Positions 1 through 6,254 of a stretch of DNA of 6,410 nucleotides are shown here, piece after piece. The number at the start of each line of letters is the position of its first letter. The first letter of the stretch is position 1. This stretch comes from Deltaproteobacteria bacterium (GTDB lineage: Bacteria > Desulfobacterota > Desulfobacteria > Desulfobacterales > Desulfobacteraceae), in NCBI GenBank assembly GCA_019314105.1, contig JAFCZY010000116.1, positions 1-6,410 of the forward strand. The letters are read 5' to 3'. The notes beneath the pieces were generated by a model, which did not search any database, had not been told where the DNA came from, and saw only the letters and a list, made by a program, of their open reading frames with translations. The position numbers and the translations under genes were made by a program.

Positions 1-83
1 TAATCCCCTTTATACATACTTTAGCGTAGCAAATTTTTGGCAGACCATTCGACTTGATACATTAACCATAATACAGAGTTGGG

Positions 84-294
84 TCGGCGATGCTTTGCCG
101 AGGAGGGTGGTGCGTGGGGTGTTGGAAATCGTTGATTGCTATTCTGTACAGGTTGTTAATGCAGTGGAGCGTTAAGACCGGCAAGTGTCTGAGTGAAACG
201 AGTTTTGGCGGTTAGCGCAGCGGAATTTAGAACCTGTAAGAATAGGTCAATCGGATGAACAACACCCCCCACACCACCCGGAATCAATGCCGGG
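84..294. repeat. Long imperfect inverted repeat with flanking hairpins (MITE-like or structured RNA)
   Basis: The outer arms 105-124 and 260-279 are complementary at 18 of 20 positions (GGGTGGTG...TGTTG against CAACA...CACCACCC). Pairing continues inward: 134-138 with 248-252, 139-154 with 231-245 (one extra base on the left), and 169-184 with 203-218 (a few mismatches or bulges). This leaves an 18 nt loop at 185-202. Immediately outside are two small hairpins of the same shape, 84-88/97-101 (TCGGC/GCCGA) and 277-281/290-294 (CCCGG/CCGGG), each with a 5 bp stem and 8 nt loop; the right one shares three bases with the outer arm. No convincing ORF lies within. The fold could be extruded as DNA, as in a miniature transposable element or palindromic intergenic repeat, or be transcribed as a hairpin RNA. 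Which it is cannot be decided from one copy. Confidence 0.7.
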
Positions 295-315
295 CATTCC
301 TGACCATTCTTAGGG

Positions 316-344
316 TTGACATAAAGGTGTAAACATAATAATTG
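316..344 (+). promoter_or_regulatory. Possible promoter for the MarR-truA unit
   Basis: A perfect -35-type TTGACA lies at 316-321. The -10 is unclear. CATAAT at 334-339 is a good match but only 12 bp away. At the normal 17 bp spacing the sequence is TAATTG (339-344), which is poor. The location, just after the inverted repeat and about 55 bp before the start codon, is suitable. The call rests almost entirely on the -35 match. Confidence 0.35.
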
Positions 345-354
345 TACATGCAAT
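341..354. promoter_or_regulatory. Candidate MarR operator, ATTG-N6-CAAT palindrome
   Basis: The 14 bp sequence ATTGTACATGCAAT has perfect 4 bp arms and matches its own reverse complement at 10 of 14 positions. It lies between the promoter-like TTGACA and the MarR start codon. MarR-family dimers typically bind short palindromes of this size in their own promoters, often with TTG/CAA half-sites. Its position suggests autorepression of the regulator and the downstream truA. This is inferred from placement and symmetry only. Confidence 0.4.
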
Positions 355-377
355 CATTTAATTCTTTTGAGGTGACC

Positions 378-833
378 ATGGAAACCAATGAAAATTTTTT
401 AGAAAGCTGTCTGTTCTTTAATACCAATGCCTTATCCCGGTATTTATTAAAAATTGCAGAACAAGAATTTAAACATTTAAAGCTCTCCCCTGCCCATGCA
501 TCGCTGCTGCTGCTGGTGTCTGACACGCCGGGTATCAGCCCGAAAGACCTAAGCCATTCTCTTCACCTGACCCCTTCTACTATCACACGATTTGTGGATG
601 CCCTTGAAAAAAAAGGAATGGTTAAACGTACAACTAAAGGAAAAGCCGCCTTTATATTTCCAAGCAAAAAAGGGCTTGAATTAAAGGGATCGATTGCGGT
701 TTCCTACAAAAAATTATATCTGAAATATACAAAAATTCTTGGCTCAAATACAGCCAATCAATTGTCTTTTACCATTCTTAACGCCAATAAAAAACTTGCC
801 GATTTTTTAGATAATAATGAAGCAAAATTTTAA
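378..833 (+). CDS. MarR-family transcriptional regulator
   Basis: This 151-residue protein has the usual MarR length and layout: an N-terminal dimerisation helix, a winged helix-turn-helix at about residues 53-97 (ISPKDLSHSLHL, then STITRFVDALEKKGMVKR and a basic wing), and C-terminal helices that complete the dimer interface. Such proteins bind palindromic DNA as dimers, usually as repressors released by small ligands or oxidants; the ligand here is unknown. A single Cys at residue 11 is the only possible thiol sensor. The ATG at 378 is chosen over an in-frame ATG at 342 because GAGGTG (369-374) sits just before it, while the upstream ATG lies inside the candidate operator. The gene overlaps truA by 17 bases, so the two are probably co-transcribed. 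The regulator need not control only truA. Confidence 0.88.
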   Translation: METNENFLESCLFFNTNALSRYLLKIAEQEFKHLKLSPAHASLLLLVSDTPGISPKDLSHSLHLTPSTITRFVDALEKKGMVKRTTKGKAAFIFPSKKGLELKGSIAVSYKKLYLKYTKILGSNTANQLSFTILNANKKLADFLDNNEAKF

Positions 834-1560
834 AATTATTATTGAATACGACGGCACTGAGTTTTTTGGCTGGCAAAGACAAAAAGACAAAAAAAGTGTT
901 CAAGGTGAAATTGAAAAAGCGTTAAGTAAAATTTTGAACCAGTCTATCAAGAGTTCTGGTTCAGGACGAACAGATGCCGGTGTCCACGCTTTTGGCCAGG
1001 TTGCCAATTTTCATGCGGATACGACGATCCTCCCCCTGAATCTTAAAAAGGGGGCGAACAGCCTGATCAAACACTCCATTGTGATCAGGGAATGCTGCAT
1101 CGTGGATGATGATTTCCATGCCCGGTACACTGCTGTTTCCAAAGAATACCACTATGTTATTTTAAATCGGGAAGATCCTTGCGCCATAAACCGATTCTAC
1201 CAATGGCACATCCGACATCCGCTTGATATAGAGGCAATGAACCGGTGTTGCCAAGAGGTTACAGGAATTTTTGATTTTAAATCTTTTGAAAATACAGGAA
1301 GCCCACGATCTTCCACTATTCGGGAAATTTTTTTTTCAAACATCAGCCCCTTGGACAATGACAGGCTGGTGTTTAAAATTTGTGCCAACGGATTTTTAAA
1401 GTACATGGTACGAAATCTCATCAGTACCATTGTCCTTGCCGGGTTAAATAAAATTTCACTTGATGCGTTTATAAAAATACTCAAAGCAAAGGACAGAACA
1501 ACGGCTGGTCCGACAGCACCTGCCCATGGGCTATTTTTAAAAAAAGTGAATTATTCGTGA
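817..1560 (+). CDS. truA: tRNA pseudouridine(38-40) synthase TruA
   Basis: TruA isomerises uridine to pseudouridine at positions 38, 39 and 40 of the tRNA anticodon arm, in the cytoplasm. The 247-residue product is of normal family length. It opens with the typical IIIEYDGTEFFGWQRQ and carries the catalytic motif GRTDAGVHA at residues 50-58 with nucleophile Asp53 (Asp60 in E. coli). It also has FHARYTAVSKEYHY with the conserved Tyr111, and ends with the family block containing MVRN and DRTTAGPTAPAHGL. The start codon lies inside the MarR gene, and no clear Shine-Dalgarno precedes it (the preceding bases are TTTTAGATAATA), so translation probably depends on ribosomes terminating at the MarR stop at 833. 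The 3' end overlaps the convergent ClC gene by 10 bp, leaving no room for a separate terminator. Confidence 0.96.
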   Translation: MKQNFKIIIEYDGTEFFGWQRQKDKKSVQGEIEKALSKILNQSIKSSGSGRTDAGVHAFGQVANFHADTTILPLNLKKGANSLIKHSIVIRECCIVDDDFHARYTAVSKEYHYVILNREDPCAINRFYQWHIRHPLDIEAMNRCCQEVTGIFDFKSFENTGSPRSSTIREIFFSNISPLDNDRLVFKICANGFLKYMVRNLISTIVLAGLNKISLDAFIKILKAKDRTTAGPTAPAHGLFLKKVNYS

Positions 1561-3341
1561 TCTTTTATCTTTTTGACATGATCATTGTAATAAGAAATGA
1601 TATCCCGTCTGTAAATCAAACCGATCAATTTACCTGAATTATCTTCTGCCATAACGGGTAACGCATCAATATTTTTTTGAGTCAGCTTTAATAGGACTGT
1701 GTTCAGATCTTCGGAAGGTGTGGTGAAAATCAGATCAGACACCATGATATCTTTCATGACAACCAATTGCTCTATATGGGGGGTAAAAATAATTTCCCTG
1801 ATATCAGTAGAGGAAAAAATGCCGGAAAAATCACCTTTGCTGTTAATAACGGGGAAATAATGCTGTTTGGTACTTGAAAAAAATTTTTTAAATTCGTTGA
1901 AAGGCATCTCTTCATTCACGCACCTGACCTCTTTGATCAAGTGTCGTAAGTCTTTGACTTTTATGGTTTGAAGAATATCCATCATAAATTCGCCGGCATG
2001 GGCTGGAGAATCAACTCTTGATTTAAGCTGTTGTTCATAGATTGTCCATCGCTGACAGACTAAATAGCAGATAGAACACACCAGGAGACTGGGCAGCAAC
2101 AAGTGGTAGGAGTTGGTCATCTCACTGATAAAAATAATCGTTGAAATAGGCGTGTTGGATGCTGCGGCAAAAAAACCTGCCATACCAACAATCACAAAGG
2201 ATCCCGGACTTGTGACAATCGAAGGAATCAGCAGGTTAAAAATTTTCCCGACTACTCCCCCCATGGCGCCACCGATGACGATGGACGGACCAAATACCCC
2301 GCCGCTGCCGCCGGACCCAATGGAAAATGATGTGGTAAATATTTTTCCAATGGCCAATGCAATCAGAGTTGGAATGGCCACCTGGTTGAAGATTGCTTCC
2401 TGGGCAATTCCATATCCGAATGCAAGGGTATAGGGGAGAAAAAATCCGATAATTCCTGTAATCAACCCACCTATGGCTGGTTTAAAATGATTGGGAATTG
2501 AAAATTTTTGAAAGAGGTCTCTTACCCCGTAAAACACTTTAATATAAAAGATAGCCGTAAGGACAAGAACACCGGAAAGGACAATATAAGGTCCTAATTC
2601 CAACGGGTTTCGAAAAATAAAATCTGGAGATTCAAATAAAGAACCCCATCCGAAAACAAGACAGAAAGTACAATAGGCCACAACAGAGGAAATGCCCGCC
2701 GGAATAATGACCTCTGATTCAAAGTCAGGGTCCCGGTAGAGTACTTCTGCTGCAAAAAGTGCCCCTGCCAGAGGAGCACGGAATATGGATCCAACCCCTG
2801 CACCAATACCGGCTGCCATCATAATTCTTCTTTCTCTTTCAGAAAGATTGAATTTGGTGGCCAGAAAAGAGCCAAATCCCGCACCGATTTGTGCAATGGG
2901 CCCTTCCCTGCCGCCTGATCCCCCGGTTGTCAAGGTTAGGGCGGAAGCAATGGTTTTGATGATGGGTATTCTGCCACGGATAAGCCCTCCCTTATGATGG
3001 TAGGCATCAATGGCGGCATCGGTTCCATGACCTTCGGCTTCAGGGGCAAATGTATAAACGATCCACCCGCTTACAAGGCCACCCAAAGCAGGGAGAATTA
3101 AAAGTATCCATTTGTTAAAAGACGTCTGGGTGGGAGGCAAAAGAAGGTGTTCTCCGGCAGGAGATGTGGGTCTGTATCCTGCCATCAAGTCCAAAAAATA
3201 ATGCATACCAAGACTGCATAAATAATGGAAAACAACGGCACCGCCACCGGCAATAATTCCGATCATGACAAAATAGAACAGCCATCTTCCTGCGACTGCA
3301 ATATTCCCTGAACTAATTTTTTCTCTGAACCCCATGACCAT
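1551..3341 (-). CDS. ClC-family chloride channel/transporter with C-terminal CBS pair
   Basis: The 596-residue protein has a membrane core (about residues 15-435) with many hydrophobic helices, followed by a soluble part with two CBS domains (about 455-520 and 530-592) that commonly bind adenine nucleotides and gate transport. Signature motifs are GREGP at 144-148, with gating Glu146 (E. coli Glu148); GGVFGP at 347-352; and Tyr435 at the position of the anion-coordinating Tyr445. Two departures from E. coli ClC are visible: GSGIP is replaced by GHGTD (104-108), and the internal proton glutamate Glu203 aligns with Val200 in FAAEVLY. By family knowledge, Val here is typical of passive Cl- channels rather than H+/Cl- exchangers. 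The start codon shares one base with the aminotransferase stop (TAATG); Met3 is an alternative start, better spaced from the AAGGG upstream. Specific substrate and mode are uncertain. Confidence 0.93.
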   Translation of the reverse strand: MVMGFREKISSGNIAVAGRWLFYFVMIGIIAGGGAVVFHYLCSLGMHYFLDLMAGYRPTSPAGEHLLLPPTQTSFNKWILLILPALGGLVSGWIVYTFAPEAEGHGTDAAIDAYHHKGGLIRGRIPIIKTIASALTLTTGGSGGREGPIAQIGAGFGSFLATKFNLSERERRIMMAAGIGAGVGSIFRAPLAGALFAAEVLYRDPDFESEVIIPAGISSVVAYCTFCLVFGWGSLFESPDFIFRNPLELGPYIVLSGVLVLTAIFYIKVFYGVRDLFQKFSIPNHFKPAIGGLITGIIGFFLPYTLAFGYGIAQEAIFNQVAIPTLIALAIGKIFTTSFSIGSGGSGGVFGPSIVIGGAMGGVVGKIFNLLIPSIVTSPGSFVIVGMAGFFAAASNTPISTIIFISEMTNSYHLLLPSLLVCSICYLVCQRWTIYEQQLKSRVDSPAHAGEFMMDILQTIKVKDLRHLIKEVRCVNEEMPFNEFKKFFSSTKQHYFPVINSKGDFSGIFSSTDIREIIFTPHIEQLVVMKDIMVSDLIFTTPSEDLNTVLLKLTQKNIDALPVMAEDNSGKLIGLIYRRDIISYYNDHVKKIKDHE

Positions 3342-4651
3342 TACCCTTTTTTCAGGTCATTAATTCCACTCAATATGATATCAAACAATGTTTCCACATC
3401 ACTCTCTTCCAGACAGGAAAATGCCACCCGGATATTTTTTTCCCCAATGGAAATCAAGCCGGTTCCATAATTCTCCAGAAGATGAAGCCTTAATTCTTCA
3501 GCATCCACGTCCTTAAGCCGGAGACACATGAAATATCCGGAGTTAAAGGGATAGACATCAAAGGCATCCTTAAATTTCGGGTTTTTTAAAACCGCTTTCA
3601 TTTTTAATGCCCGATTTTTAAGAAGCTGGAACTTTTCTTTTTTATAGGCTTCATAATTTTCGTCTGCCATGGATTTTAAAAGAATGGTCTGGCTTAAATG
3701 GGATGAATTGGAAATGTTTCCCCTGATACATCCGCCTGTCTTCTTTTCCAATGCTTCCAAAACATTGTCATCGTTTCCATAAACACCATAGGTAATAAAG
3801 CCGGTTCTGAATCCCCAGACATAGTCTTCTTTTGTGGCGCCATCAAGTTTAACCGCGACAAGGCGTTTGTCTGCGCCTGCAAGTCGGGTAAATATAGATT
3901 CTTTGCTGGTTTGTTCTTCAAAGAAAAGCCCAAAGTAAGCATCGTCACAGGCGGCAACCACATGGGTCCCCTGTTGGGCTATATCGATAAGGATATCTGC
4001 TACTTTTTGAGCTTCGGATATACTCAGGGAATATCCACTCGGGTTATGGGGAAAATTTAAAACCGTGATGATTTTATCATTAACCCTTGCCTGTTCACGG
4101 ACCACTTTTTCAAAAGAAGCCAGATTAAAGCGGGTCAATTGATCATCAAAAGCCTTATAATGAACAATGTGTGCATTATTTCTGACACAAAAGGTCATAG
4201 TATAATTTCCCCACATCATATCCGGTAAAATAATCACATCATTTTTGTTCACCCACATATCAGACAATATACTGACCCCGTGGGTGATACCAGACGTTAC
4301 AACAGGGAGGCTAATTCTTTTATCTTTAAGAGATGGATTCTTTTTATAAAGGTCGGCCTTCCATTTGTTTCGAAGTGCAGGAATTCCGAATGATGGGGCA
4401 TACGGCAGATAATTATCCGGTTCAATATCTTTAATATACTTTGTGATGGATGAAAGGCTTAATACACGGCCCCCTTCTTTGGCAATACCGATGGTCGCAT
4501 TAATCTTATCTGCTTTTTGTTTGGCTTCAGCACTCTGACTCAGGATGCCTTTGGGAAAAAACAGGGCTTTCCCCATATCAGAAAGCATTTCAAAAATATG
4601 GGGATTGGATCCATTGATAATTTTGTTTAGTTCTTGTGCAATAGGATTCAT
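3341..4651 (-). CDS. Class I/II PLP-dependent aminotransferase, substrate unknown
   Basis: This 436-residue protein has the fold-type I aminotransferase layout. Residues 82-93 (LPYAPSFGIPAL) match the substrate-loop region. NPSG follows at 203-206, and CDDAYFG (235-241) supplies the Asp237 and Tyr239 that contact the PLP ring nitrogen and 3'-OH. KLDGATKEDYVWGFRTGF holds the likely Schiff-base Lys274 and phosphate-binding Arg282. Arg408 (IRVAF) is the expected substrate-carboxylate arginine. The lysine motif is unlike the common SKxxxxPGxRxG form, which points to a divergent subfamily, so I do not assign aspartate, tyrosine or alanine specificity. AAGAG at 4658-4662 (minus strand), six bases before the ATG, is a fair ribosome binding site. 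It is the first gene of a two-gene unit with the ClC gene. A terminator upstream separates it from the PxxKW gene, so it should have its own promoter in 4652-4719, though none is clear. Confidence 0.88.
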   Translation of the reverse strand: MNPIAQELNKIINGSNPHIFEMLSDMGKALFFPKGILSQSAEAKQKADKINATIGIAKEGGRVLSLSSITKYIKDIEPDNYLPYAPSFGIPALRNKWKADLYKKNPSLKDKRISLPVVTSGITHGVSILSDMWVNKNDVIILPDMMWGNYTMTFCVRNNAHIVHYKAFDDQLTRFNLASFEKVVREQARVNDKIITVLNFPHNPSGYSLSISEAQKVADILIDIAQQGTHVVAACDDAYFGLFFEEQTSKESIFTRLAGADKRLVAVKLDGATKEDYVWGFRTGFITYGVYGNDDNVLEALEKKTGGCIRGNISNSSHLSQTILLKSMADENYEAYKKEKFQLLKNRALKMKAVLKNPKFKDAFDVYPFNSGYFMCLRLKDVDAEELRLHLLENYGTGLISIGEKNIRVAFSCLEESDVETLFDIILSGINDLKKG

Positions 4652-4693
4652 AATTCACTCTTTTAAAATGGTGGATTAATAAATAAACCTTAA

Positions 4694-4704
4694 AATGATT
4701 CATT
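4694..4704. promoter_or_regulatory. Perfect 11 bp palindrome upstream of the aminotransferase
   Basis: AATGATTCATT is a perfect palindrome around a central base and lies 43-53 bp upstream of the aminotransferase start, in the region where its promoter must be. It could be an operator half-turn for an unknown regulator, but in such AT-rich DNA chance is a real alternative. Confidence 0.2.
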
Positions 4705-4719
4705 AAAGCATTTGAACCT

Positions 4720-4762
4720 AAAAAAACTCCGCAGCTTTATTAAGACGGAAACTACAGAGTTT
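4720..4762 (-). terminator. Rho-independent terminator of the PxxKW gene
   Basis: Read on the minus strand, CTA..-type arms AAACTCTGTAG (4762-4752) and CTGCGGAGTTT (4734-4724) pair over 11 positions, with two G-U wobbles and no mismatch, around a 17 nt loop. A run of seven T residues follows (4726-4720). On the + strand the wobbles become C-A mismatches and no T-run follows, so the signal is directional. It lies 22 bp after the stop codon of the PxxKW gene. Confidence 0.8.
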
Positions 4763-4783
4763 AAATAAACTAGTATATAAAGA

Positions 4784-5056
4784 TCATCTTCTTTTGGATG
4801 CTTTGATCGGATTAATCTTTTGTTTTTTAGTAGCTGAAGCGGTTTTAACATGGGTTGCAATATTACAATTTCCTGTTTTCCATTTTAATGATGGATCCGG
4901 AGCGGCAGTGCAATATACACCGGTTTCAAGTTCTGAAGTTCTCGCACATCCTTTGCATTCGTCAATGATGGGTAGGCAGGCGCCCTCATTGTAGCTACAG
5001 CCTTTTGCTGTCATGAATACGCAGTCATCACCTTCCCTGATAGTTGTACAAATCAT
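4784..5056 (-). CDS. PxxKW family cysteine-rich small protein
   Basis: This is a 90-residue soluble protein with eight cysteines (residues 3, 12, 20, 27, 34, 37, 49, 64), including a CxxC at 34-37, and the naming motif PSLKW at 55-59 inside PDPSLKWKTGNCN. The spacing suggests metal or Fe-S binding, but the family has no assigned function that I know of. Residues 71-90 form a Lys/Arg-rich tail (ending KASKRR) that could contact nucleic acid or another acidic partner. No signal peptide or membrane segment is seen. An in-frame TTG at 5101 would add 15 residues; I prefer the ATG at 5056 because AGGA lies eight bases before it and the family begins near the first CTT-I-REG block. It is transcribed alone, divergently from kdsD, and ends at a strong terminator. 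Confidence 0.85.
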   Translation of the reverse strand: MICTTIREGDDCVFMTAKGCSYNEGACLPIIDECKGCARTSELETGVYCTAAPDPSLKWKTGNCNIATHVKTASATKKQKINPIKASKRR

Positions 5057-5270
5057 AATAATAATCCTGTATCTTAATCCTGTGGTTTGAAGTTTAAACA
5101 ATCTTTTAAGTACTATAAACCTTAGCCAAATATCATAGCATCAAAAAATAGTCAATATTTGAGTCGGATTTCTCTATAATTTTTTTATATTAAAAAAGAA
5201 CTGAATATTGTATATAAATATCAATTATTCAAACCGTTCAATAAATTAAAGTATAAGATGGAATTCGATT
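5057..5270. promoter_or_regulatory. Divergent intergenic region between PxxKW gene and kdsD
   Basis: This 214 bp, very AT-rich gap must carry both divergent promoters. The best + strand -10 is a perfect TATAAT at 5175-5180, with only a weak -35 (TCAATA, 5152-5157) at 17 bp spacing; it would give a leader of roughly 85 nt for kdsD. On the minus strand TTGACT (5155-5150) is a plausible -35 for the PxxKW gene, with a poor -10 (TATTTG) 17 bp on. The two candidate -35 elements overlap, so the promoters could compete. No operator or riboswitch was recognised. Confidence 0.35.
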
Positions 5271-6254
5271 ATGATAATAGAAAAAGCAAAAGAAGTATTG
5301 AAGATAGAAGCGGACAGTATTTTGAAATTGACACAGAATATTAACGAGTCTTTTGAAGCGCTTGTTAACACCATATGCAGTTCTACCGGACGGGTGGTCA
5401 TATCCGGAATAGGGAAATCAGGTCTTATCGGCAAAAAAATTGTTGCCACCCTTATCAGCACCGGAACAAATTCAATGTTTTTACATCCGGTTGAAGCCGT
5501 TCATGGCGATCTGGGAATGGTGAGCAAAGATGACGTGTTTATTGCTATTTCCAACAGCGGAGAGACACAAGAACTCAACCAATTGCTTCCTGTAATCAAA
5601 GATATTGGATGTAAGCTTGCCGGGTTTACAGGAAAAATCGATTCCACCATGGCAAAATTTTGTGATATTATTATTAATACGGGGGTTGAAAAAGAGGCCT
5701 GCCCCTTTAATATGGCACCGACTTCCAGCACGACGGCCCAGCTTGCCATGGGCGATGCCCTGGCGGTTGTTTTGATCACCATGAAAAAATTTAAAAAAAG
5801 TGACTTTATGAAATCCCATCCAGGTGGCATGCTGGGACAACGTCTTTCCTGTAGAGTGGGTGAAATCATGTTTAAAGCCTCCACTGCACCATGGGTATTG
5901 GCGGGGTCTTCCATGGGATCTGCTCTGGAACAAATGGATAAATTCAAGTTAGGGGCTGTGATTGTTCTGGATAAAGAAAAAAAACTTAAAGGGATTATCA
6001 CAGACGGCGATATCAGGCACTGCATAGCCAATAATCAATTCCATTTAAATACCCAGTCAGTTGATACGGTCATGAGTGAAAACCCCCGCACCTTAACCGC
6101 CCAATCTTTTTTATATGATGCGTTAAATCTTATGGAGAAATATCAGATTACAGTACTTCCCATAGTTGATAACCATAACAGGCTTGACGGACTTTTACAT
6201 TTACATGATATTCTTGGGAAAGGGTCTTTTCAATTTAACGGGGGAAGACGATGA
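5271..6254 (+). CDS. kdsD: D-arabinose-5-phosphate isomerase, KpsF/GutQ/KdsD family
   Basis: The enzyme interconverts D-ribulose 5-phosphate and D-arabinose 5-phosphate in the cytoplasm, the first step toward Kdo for the lipopolysaccharide inner core. The 327 residues match the family length: a SIS sugar-isomerase domain (about 35-175) followed by two CBS domains (about 205-258 and 264-320). All four residues reported as important in E. coli KdsD are present ten positions earlier: Lys49 in GIGKSG, Glu101 after NSGETQ, Glu142 in KEACP and His183 in SHPGGMLG. The APTSSTTAQLAMGDALA block is intact. A modest GGA about eight bases upstream supports the ATG at 5271. The next gene starts within its stop codon, so it heads an operon. 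A capsule-specific (kpsF) or gutQ-type paralogue cannot be excluded without the genome, but a housekeeping role is most likely. Confidence 0.94.
   Translation: MIIEKAKEVLKIEADSILKLTQNINESFEALVNTICSSTGRVVISGIGKSGLIGKKIVATLISTGTNSMFLHPVEAVHGDLGMVSKDDVFIAISNSGETQELNQLLPVIKDIGCKLAGFTGKIDSTMAKFCDIIINTGVEKEACPFNMAPTSSTTAQLAMGDALAVVLITMKKFKKSDFMKSHPGGMLGQRLSCRVGEIMFKASTAPWVLAGSSMGSALEQMDKFKLGAVIVLDKEKKLKGIITDGDIRHCIANNQFHLNTQSVDTVMSENPRTLTAQSFLYDALNLMEKYQITVLPIVDNHNRLDGLLHLHDILGKGSFQFNGGRR

Larger units (their letters stand above)
1..377. other. Gene-free stretch upstream of the MarR gene
   Basis: No credible coding sequence is seen on either strand. Positions 1-83 hold nothing I can name, apart from a stretch at 21-38 that resembles 212-229 inside the inverted repeat (13 of 18 identical). 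Positions 84-294 are the inverted-repeat element, and 316-377 hold promoter-like and operator-like sequence plus the ribosome binding site for the MarR gene. An 8 bp direct repeat, GACCATTC, occurs at 43-50 and 302-309 on either side of the element. Confidence 0.6.

Noticed and set aside
156..353. Minus-strand open frame of 65 codons across the structured element
   Set aside because: It lies within the inverted repeat, has no family resemblance, and its composition follows the palindrome rather than coding constraint.
2113..2433. Plus-strand open frames opposite the ClC gene, including 2785-2997
   Set aside because: Proline-rich translations are the reverse image of the Gly-rich ClC helices; no start signals or homology.
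5057..5101. N-terminal extension of the PxxKW protein from a TTG codon
   Set aside because: The internal ATG has a well-spaced AGGA, and the extension would add residues outside the cysteine-rich core.
5180..5197. T-run/A-run palindrome (TTTTTTT-ATAT-TAAAAAA type) upstream of kdsD
   Set aside because: It could be mistaken for a terminator, but it lacks a GC stem and sits in a promoter region with no gene ending nearby.
5207..5225. Second ATTG...CAAT arrangement upstream of kdsD
   Set aside because: The arms are 11 bp apart rather than 6, the centre is pure A/T, and the match to the MarR-gene palindrome is what chance would give in such sequence.
5481..6031. Two long minus-strand open frames opposite kdsD (5481-5933 and 5501-6031)
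   Set aside because: They are antisense to an intact, fully conserved enzyme and show no recognisable protein features.
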